A stretch of 46,911 bases of DNA from an uncultured Brevibacillus sp. (GTDB lineage: Bacteria; Bacillota; Bacilli; Brevibacillales; Brevibacillaceae): NCBI RefSeq assembly GCF_947502445.1, contig NZ_CANMZW010000048.1:1-46911 (forward strand). The letters run 5' to 3'. The notes beneath the pieces are model-generated. The model was not told the DNA's origin. It searched no databases and was given only the letters and a program-made list of their open reading frames with translations. Shown here one piece after another: positions 42,192 to 46,911 of the stretch (position 1 is its first letter; each line of letters opens with the position of its first letter). Both the position numbers and the translations under genes were made by a program.

Positions 42192-42491
42192 CTATTTACC
42201 GATCCGCTCCAGTGCCATCTGGTATCCATCGTTACCGTAATTCAGGCAGCGTTTGACACGAGAAATAGTCGCAGTACTCGCACCTGTTTCTGCTTCAATC
42301 TGGTTGTAGGTGAAGCCCTTGCGGAGCATCCGCGCTACTTCCAGACGTTGCGCGAGCGATTGCATTTCATTTACCGTGCAAAGATCGTCAAAAAATTGAT
42401 AGCATTCTTCCATAGTTTCCAAGGACAAAACCGCTTCAAACAACTGTTCAATCCCTTTACCCTTCAACTTTTCAAGTTGCATATTCGTCAC
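42192..42491 (-). CDS. yerC: YerC/YecD-family TrpR-related protein
   Basis: 99 residues. The core CTVNEMQSLAQRLEVARMLRKGFTYNQIEAETGASTATISRVKRCLNYGNDGY is the TrpR-like helix-turn-helix of the YerC/YecD family; it is a small DNA-binding protein whose targets are not well settled. It lies 17 bases before pcrB, the same order as in B. subtilis (yerB, yerC, pcrB). Confidence 0.92.
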   Translation of the reverse strand: MTNMQLEKLKGKGIEQLFEAVLSLETMEECYQFFDDLCTVNEMQSLAQRLEVARMLRKGFTYNQIEAETGASTATISRVKRCLNYGNDGYQMALERIGK

Positions 42492-42595
42492 CCCGTTATC
42501 TAATCCGTCTCCGGTTTCCCACTGTGAAATTTTTAAGCGTTAAAGCCCTACTAATTATCTTAGAAGAAACCGCCTTCATCTGCAAGCCCTATTCC

Positions 42596-43651
42596 CTATT
42601 GGAACTTCAGAGATTGAGACAAACCGGGGGAGCTCGGCAGAATTTCTACCCATGTATTTCCTGGCAGCCATTGCACTTCCTTGGTCAAGGTTGCGTCTTC
42701 ATACGCGCGGATAACGCCATTGCTACGTTTCCATTTGATTTTGCGTACCTTTCCTTGTTGGAAAAGATAACCGTCACCAGGTCCAACCACATCTACCTGA
42801 AGACGTCCTTCTTTGTCCAGAACGCGATGCTTGGTCGAAATGACGAGTAAATTTGTAGTTCCAAGCTGCTTGTTATCACTCAAATCCACATGTGGCTTGC
42901 CTGCCGTAAAGCGCATGTATTTCTTCTGCTCGGTATCGTACGTAAATGCTGCCTTATTCAAGGAGTGGAAGGTAATATCCACCTGTGTTGCAGGCTCGCC
43001 TTCCGTGATGACAGCATCCTCAGGCAAGAAACTAAAATGCGGAACCTCTGCTGTCGTGCGCATTCCTTTATCCTGCATCGCCTGCTCTAATAGCTCTGGC
43101 TTTGTGTACAGGTTGTGCGGCATTTTGCGGAAGCTTTCCCGCCAGAAATAGCGACCATTGGACAATTCGTTTACATTGTAATCCGAGCGAGCCAAAGTCG
43201 CCAATGCCTCCGGACTGCCTCCTGCATGAACAAGCACGGCATCAAAGCCGAGACCTAATTGGATAAAATAAGGTCGGATGCTACGTACAGGTCCGATCAC
43301 CTCCGGCCTTTGGCTTTGAAAGATGGTGAGAAAACGGGTCATTTCCCCTTCTGCCATCACTTCATAGATCATATCAGCTTGGTTTAGGCCAGTCTGTGGC
43401 CTGGCTGGTGGTGCGTTGTTGATCATGACCATAATCGGGCGTTTATTATCCAAATTTTCCTGGCTGCCAAGACCAGTCAAAGGAGCCCGATACGGATACT
43501 GGATTGGTTGATTTGGCTCAGGTGTTTCCACAGGTGGAGCAGGTGGCTCCGGAGTAGGAGTTGGCTGGGTTTCAACCGGTTGGGTGCTACATGCTGTAAC
43601 CAGAAGCAGCATGGATAAGAACATGAGAGAAGATTTGACGAATCGTTTCAT
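42596..43651 (-). CDS. yerB: DUF3048 lipoprotein, YerB
   Basis: 351 residues from the ATG at 43651, with AAAGGAG about 8 nt upstream. The signal MKRFVKSSLMFLSMLLLVTAC ends in a lipobox (LVTAC), then a Pro-Thr-Glu-rich linker (QPTPTPEPPAPPVETPEPNQPIQ). The DUF3048 domain follows (APLTGLGSQENLDNKRPIMVMINNAPPARPQTGLNQADMIYEVMAEGEMTRFLTIFQ). The function of the family is not known. It lies upstream of yerC as in B. subtilis. Confidence 0.9.
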   Translation of the reverse strand: MKRFVKSSLMFLSMLLLVTACSTQPVETQPTPTPEPPAPPVETPEPNQPIQYPYRAPLTGLGSQENLDNKRPIMVMINNAPPARPQTGLNQADMIYEVMAEGEMTRFLTIFQSQRPEVIGPVRSIRPYFIQLGLGFDAVLVHAGGSPEALATLARSDYNVNELSNGRYFWRESFRKMPHNLYTKPELLEQAMQDKGMRTTAEVPHFSFLPEDAVITEGEPATQVDITFHSLNKAAFTYDTEQKKYMRFTAGKPHVDLSDNKQLGTTNLLVISTKHRVLDKEGRLQVDVVGPGDGYLFQQGKVRKIKWKRSNGVIRAYEDATLTKEVQWLPGNTWVEILPSSPGLSQSLKFQ

Positions 43652-43804
43652 AGAATCGCTCCTTTCTATGTTTTTCTCGTCTACGAATTTGGTACTTGTT
43701 GGCTTTTTTCCCATACTTCTTTTTCGCTAGGGTAAAAGGGATTCCTGCTTTCACATCTTTTCCACGATTCTCTTACGTCCGTGCCACACATCCCTTTTTT
43801 GCCT

Positions 43805-43814
43805 ATGCTACAAT
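43805..43814 (+). promoter_or_regulatory. Candidate promoter of the two-component operon
   Basis: ATGCTACAAT is an extended -10 (TG-N-TACAAT) placed 34 bases before the response-regulator start. No clear -35 box is visible, so an activator may be needed. Confidence 0.4.
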
Positions 43815-43848
43815 GTAGAAAAACAGATGCAAAGCGAGGGTTCTAACC

Positions 43849-44550
43849 ATGCATACCCCCTACCTCGTCTATCTGGTGGACGATGAAACCAATCTTTTGG
43901 AATTGCTGCAATCGTACTTGCAAAGCGCAGGGCTGCAAGTAAAGGCATTTTCCAGTGGCATTGATGTATTGTCACTATTAGATGAACAGAACCAGCCTCA
44001 TCTGTGGATACTGGACATCATGATGCCAGACATCGACGGCTATGAGCTGTTGCGACTGATCCGAGAAAAATCCAATGTGCCGATCATCTTTATTTCGGCT
44101 CGCGATCAGGATGTAGATAAAATCATCGGCTTGGAGCTGGGCAGTGACGACTATTTGGCAAAGCCCTTCCTCCCGCGGGAATTGGTCATCCGCGCCAAAA
44201 AATTGCTGCAACGCACGTATGAAAAGCCTGGAGTAGTGGCCGCACCTGCACAAACCTTCCAGGATTGGGTCAGTGTGGGCCCTTATATGATCTCAGAAAA
44301 AGGCAGACAAGTAAAAGAAGGAGACGAGCTGATCGATTTGACGACCAAAGAATTCGAGCTGATCGTCTACCTGCTGCACAATCAGGGCCTGGCTCTCAAT
44401 CGTGAGCAAATCCTGACCTCCATTTGGGGCGAAGACTACATCGGCTCGGACCGTGCTGTCGATGATTTGGTGAAGCGCATCCGCAAGAAAATGGCGAAAT
44501 TCCCGCTGGAAACCGTCTACGGCTTCGGTTATCGGATGACTCGCATATGA
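43849..44550 (+). CDS. OmpR-family response regulator
   Basis: 233 residues. The receiver domain (5-118) has the acidic pair D11-D12, phosphorylated D56 (WILDIMMPD) and the conserved lysine in YLAKPF. The C-terminal winged helix (residues about 140-230; DLTTKEFELIVYLLHNQGLALNREQILTSIWGEDYIGSDRAVDDLVKRIRKKM) is of the OmpR/PhoB type. GCGAGGG lies before the ATG. Its stop overlaps the kinase start (ATGA), so the two are translated together. The target genes cannot be read from the window. Confidence 0.93.
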   Translation: MHTPYLVYLVDDETNLLELLQSYLQSAGLQVKAFSSGIDVLSLLDEQNQPHLWILDIMMPDIDGYELLRLIREKSNVPIIFISARDQDVDKIIGLELGSDDYLAKPFLPRELVIRAKKLLQRTYEKPGVVAAPAQTFQDWVSVGPYMISEKGRQVKEGDELIDLTTKEFELIVYLLHNQGLALNREQILTSIWGEDYIGSDRAVDDLVKRIRKKMAKFPLETVYGFGYRMTRI

Positions 44551-45947
44551 GCAAATTTCGCTTGAAAAACCTGCCGCTCTCCCGGCAAATTCTCATTTTG
44601 TTCATGATTTTGACCATGGTACTGGGCGTCGGGCTCGGAATCGGTTATCCGTTGGCGGTGAAGCAGTATCTGGTCTCCAACACGTACTCGCTTTTGGAGG
44701 AAGAATTCTACACCTTATCCGAGCACATCGCGTTTAATGAACATAATGAGCTGCTCACCGTTCCGGCAACTGCCCCTTACTTTTTACAGCTGCTCCTCTC
44801 CCGCTATGAGTACTCGTTTGACATGATCGTGTACGCGGAAAACGGGCGAGAGCTAGGCAGCCGTAGCGCCGAACGAATTCCTCCTCCGGATATTCGAGAG
44901 CTCTATGTAAAAGCAGCCTCACACCCCTCAGAGCAGCTCCAGCACGGCTCGTTGGAACGTGAGAATGTGAACTACTTGTTTGTCAGTAAAAAAATGGACT
45001 ACCACGGCTTCCCATACTATATGGTGCTGTTCTCCAAAGAGCAGGAGCTCAATCAGATCAACTCGATTTTGACCCGCCAGTTCCTCTACATTTTCAGCTT
45101 GCTTCTCTTGGCTAGCTGGCTTTTGGCAATCTGGTTCAGCGGTTATTTGAGCAAGCCGCTGCGCAGTCTGGATGAGCTGTGCAAAAAAATCGCACGCCGT
45201 CAGTTTGACATCCCCCTGACCATGGACCGAGGCGACGAGATCGGTCAGTTGGCCAGATCGTTCGATACGATGAAAAATCAGTTGAAGGAATACGATGAAT
45301 CCCAGAGACATTTTGTACAAAACATTTCGCATGAGCTAAAAACACCGATCATGGCAATCCAGGGCTATACCCAAGGATTAATTGAAGGGGTGTTTCAGGG
45401 TCCTCAGGCAGAAAAAGGGTTGTCCATTATCATGGAAGAGAGCAAGCGCCTGGAAAAGGTCGTCGGGCAGCTTCTCTATCTGACCAAGATCGAATCGGTT
45501 TCGCAAATGATGCAAATGGGGCGGGTCGATCTGTCAGAAATGATGCAGTTATTGAAGCAGCGTCTCTCCGTACTGAACCCGAATGTTGAATGGGAGCTTA
45601 ATTTACCCCCTACCATGATAGTGGAAGGAGACGGCGAACAGCTGAGCACCGCGTTTGTCAACATTATGGAAAATCAGCTGCGCTACGCGAAAAGCCGTCT
45701 ATCCATTACAGGAAGACAGGTGGGACGGAATATGGTGGTGAGCATAGCAAACGACGGTCCTCCAATAGAAGAAGCACTGCTCCCACACCTGTTCCAGCGC
45801 TTCCGCAAAGGAAAATCGGGCAAGCACGGACTTGGACTTGCCATTGCGCGGGCTGTATTCGAAGCACATAAAGGAACGATCGTCGCCCGCAATGATCCAG
45901 ACGGCCCTTGCTTTACCATGACGATTCCTGTGGAGTTCAAGGGATAG
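44547..45947 (+). CDS. Sensor histidine kinase
   Basis: 466 residues. A membrane helix at about 14-38 and another at about 179-198 enclose an extracellular sensor domain of about 140 residues. A HAMP domain follows (GYLSKPLRSLDELCKKIARRQFDIPLTMDRGDEIGQLARSFDTM), then HisKA with the phospho-acceptor H262 (SHELKTPIMAIQGYTQGL) and a HATPase domain. Its G boxes (KGKSGKHGLGLAIARAVFEAHKG) are clear, while the N box (AFVNIMENQLRYA) is altered at its final Asn. Its partner is the regulator encoded just upstream. Confidence 0.9.
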   Translation: MSKFRLKNLPLSRQILILFMILTMVLGVGLGIGYPLAVKQYLVSNTYSLLEEEFYTLSEHIAFNEHNELLTVPATAPYFLQLLLSRYEYSFDMIVYAENGRELGSRSAERIPPPDIRELYVKAASHPSEQLQHGSLERENVNYLFVSKKMDYHGFPYYMVLFSKEQELNQINSILTRQFLYIFSLLLLASWLLAIWFSGYLSKPLRSLDELCKKIARRQFDIPLTMDRGDEIGQLARSFDTMKNQLKEYDESQRHFVQNISHELKTPIMAIQGYTQGLIEGVFQGPQAEKGLSIIMEESKRLEKVVGQLLYLTKIESVSQMMQMGRVDLSEMMQLLKQRLSVLNPNVEWELNLPPTMIVEGDGEQLSTAFVNIMENQLRYAKSRLSITGRQVGRNMVVSIANDGPPIEEALLPHLFQRFRKGKSGKHGLGLAIARAVFEAHKGTIVARNDPDGPCFTMTIPVEFKG

Positions 45948-45976
45948 GCTGTCCCAAGCCCCAACAGAGTGCCTCA

Positions 45977-45993
45977 ATCCTAAAATTTAGGAT
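45977..45993. repeat. Short palindrome between kinase gene and insertion sequence
   Basis: ATCCTAAA-A-TTTAGGAT, 8-base perfect arms, 30 bases after the kinase stop. It has no T-run, so it is more probably a protein site, or part of an old insertion target, than a terminator. Confidence 0.35.
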
Positions 45994-46063
45994 GATATGA
46001 TCCCCTTATAGTAGACAGAAAAAAGGAAGCACCTTACTCTGTCTATTATGGGGGGATTTTCTC

Positions 46064-46360
46064 ATGGGGAAATGTAGGACAACATACGATACTGCTTTCA
46101 AGAGAAAAGCGGTTGATCTATATCTAAAAGACGGAATGGGCTACAAAACTGTAGCGAAAGAATTAGGAATTCACCACTCTATGGTACGTCGGTGGGTGGA
46201 ATATTTCCAAGCGGAAGGACTAGCTGGCCTTGAAGAAAAGCGAGGAAAAGCAAAAGGTCCTGGCATGGGAAGACCACGAACGAAGCCCGAAGATCCCGAT
46301 GCCAAAATCAAACGACTTGAGGCGGAGAATGCCTTGTTAAAAAAGCTCTTAAAGATGTGA
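46064..46360 (+). CDS. IS3-family transposase OrfA
   Basis: 98 residues. A helix-turn-helix (TYDTAFKRKAVDLYLKDGMGYKTVAKELGIHHSMVRRWVEYFQAEGLAGL) binds the element ends. A leucine-zipper-like tail (IKRLEAENALLKKLLKM) allows oligomerisation. A GGGGGG-rich ribosome binding site precedes the ATG. By -1 frameshifting it is expected to yield the OrfAB transposase; OrfA alone usually regulates transposition. Confidence 0.93.
   Translation: MGKCRTTYDTAFKRKAVDLYLKDGMGYKTVAKELGIHHSMVRRWVEYFQAEGLAGLEEKRGKAKGPGMGRPRTKPEDPDAKIKRLEAENALLKKLLKM
46339..46345 (+). other. Programmed -1 frameshift site
   Basis: A-AAA-AAG lies in the orfA frame (TTA AAA AAG), the canonical IS3-family slippery heptamer, 12 bases before the orfA stop. 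Shifting back one base enters the orfB frame, which is open with no stop up to the orfB start and beyond. Confidence 0.8.
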
Positions 46361-46368
46361 AAGGTGGA

Positions 46369-46911
46369 ATGGATTCAGTACCGAGCAACCAAATGTTTAC
46401 TGTCATCAGGGAATTAGCCAAACGCGGATACTGCGTCCTCCTTCTATGCGAACTGGCTCACGTCTCCAGAAGTGGATATTACAAATGGGTACAAAGGCAG
46501 GAGATTCTCTCGCCAAAGCAGCTTGAGGACGAACAGATGAAAGAGAAGATCGCAGAGTGCAGGACAGAAGTCCGGGGAATCTACGGGTATCGGCGGGTCA
46601 AAGTATGGATCGAAAAGAAATACGGAATAAAAATGAACCATAAAAGAGTCCAAAGGTTGATGAAAATAATGGGAATTCAGGCTGTGATACGCAAGAAAAG
46701 GCTTTATTACGGCAAAAAAGAAGTCTATGTCGTTTCAGGGAATCTGCTGAACAGGGATTTTCATGCTTCCAGGCCAAACGAGAAATGGGTGACCGATATC
46801 ACCTATTTAATTTTTAATGGACAGAGACTATACTTATCCGCCATTAAGGATCTCTACAACAACGAGATCATCACTTATCAAATCAGCCGAAGAAATGATC
46901 TGAAGCTTGTC
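46369..46911 (+). CDS. IS3-family transposase OrfB, 3' end outside window
   Basis: 181 residues are visible from the ATG at 46369 (MDSVPSNQMFTVIRELAKRGY), which has AGGTGG-like sequence just before it. HTH_21 segment (RGIYGYRRVKVWIEKKYGIKMNHKRVQRLMKIMGIQ) precedes the start of the rve/DDE domain, in which the first catalytic Asp is in NEKWVTDITYL. The second Asp and the Glu lie beyond the window. It is in the -1 frame relative to orfA. No stop or frameshift breaks the visible part, so the element could be intact. Confidence 0.9.
   Translation, partial: MDSVPSNQMFTVIRELAKRGYCVLLLCELAHVSRSGYYKWVQRQEILSPKQLEDEQMKEKIAECRTEVRGIYGYRRVKVWIEKKYGIKMNHKRVQRLMKIMGIQAVIRKKRLYYGKKEVYVVSGNLLNRDFHASRPNEKWVTDITYLIFNGQRLYLSAIKDLYNNEIITYQISRRNDLKLV

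Larger units (their letters stand above)
46011..46911 (+). mobile_element. IS3-family insertion sequence, left part
   Basis: orfA and orfB in -1 relation with a frameshift site and a DDE integrase domain define an IS3-family element, probably of the IS150 group. The right end is outside the window. The left end must lie between the kinase stop and orfA. A 7-base inverted repeat TAGACAG/CTGTCTA (from 46012 to about 46046) lies just before orfA, but the exact terminal repeat cannot be fixed without the other end. Confidence 0.85.

Noticed and set aside
1..46911. CRISPR arrays, tRNA or rRNA genes
   Set aside because: No regularly spaced repeats of 24-40 bases and no tRNA-like GGTTCGAATCC with cloverleaf were seen on reading either strand; rare or divergent RNAs could still be missed by eye.

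Overview
The window looks like a chromosomal segment of a Gram-positive, endospore-forming Bacillota, most likely Brevibacillus or a close relative. The grounds are strong Shine-Dalgarno sites (GGAGG-type), frequent GTG and TTG starts, and a gene order that follows the Bacillus subtilis yerB-yerC-pcrB-pcrA-ligA-camS-gatCAB-dgkB-rlmCD neighbourhood. The genus is an inference from gene content, not from a marker gene.

Region 1 (1 to about 9781) is the right part of an integrated phage-like element whose left end lies outside the window. At its right end is a Tn916/phage-type tyrosine integrase on the plus strand, ending 52 bases before the rlmD stop codon. Leftward come a 226-aa membrane protein ending in a winged-helix-like segment, an XRE repressor, a divergent control region with palindromic operators, and a long minus-strand early operon. 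The operon holds an excisionase-like HTH protein, small ORFs, a second HTH protein, a phage replication-initiation protein, two tandem ArpU-family regulators, unidentified small genes and, near the left edge, a HEPN-like protein. No structural, lysis or packaging genes are visible. Two of the leftmost genes carry homologous, apparently structured 5' leaders; this is the most unusual signal in the window.

Region 2 (9786 to 31000) holds core genes interleaved with accessory genes: rlmD and dgkB; a ROK glucokinase; an EamA transporter; the NatAB-type ABC exporter; a large sigma factor with a C-terminal extension; a YcdB-like secreted protein; gatCAB (Glu-tRNA(Gln) amidotransferase); psd; a PAS-GGDEF diguanylate cyclase; a TagO/WecA-type transferase; proline-catabolic P5C dehydrogenase; camS and a beta-propeller-like lipoprotein.

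Region 3 (31000 to 43700) holds ligA and pcrA, then a block not found at this place in B. subtilis: a VanW protein, an orphan branched-chain amino-acid binding lipoprotein, a reductase-like protein translationally coupled to a MocR-like aminotransferase, and a divergent MocR/GntR regulator. The conserved pcrB-yerC-yerB group follows, so pcrB is separated from pcrA by about 6 kb and by its own terminator.

Region 4 (43800 to 46911) holds an OmpR-type response regulator and sensor kinase with overlapping stop and start, then the left part of an IS3-family insertion sequence (orfA, a canonical -1 frameshift site, and orfB running off the window).
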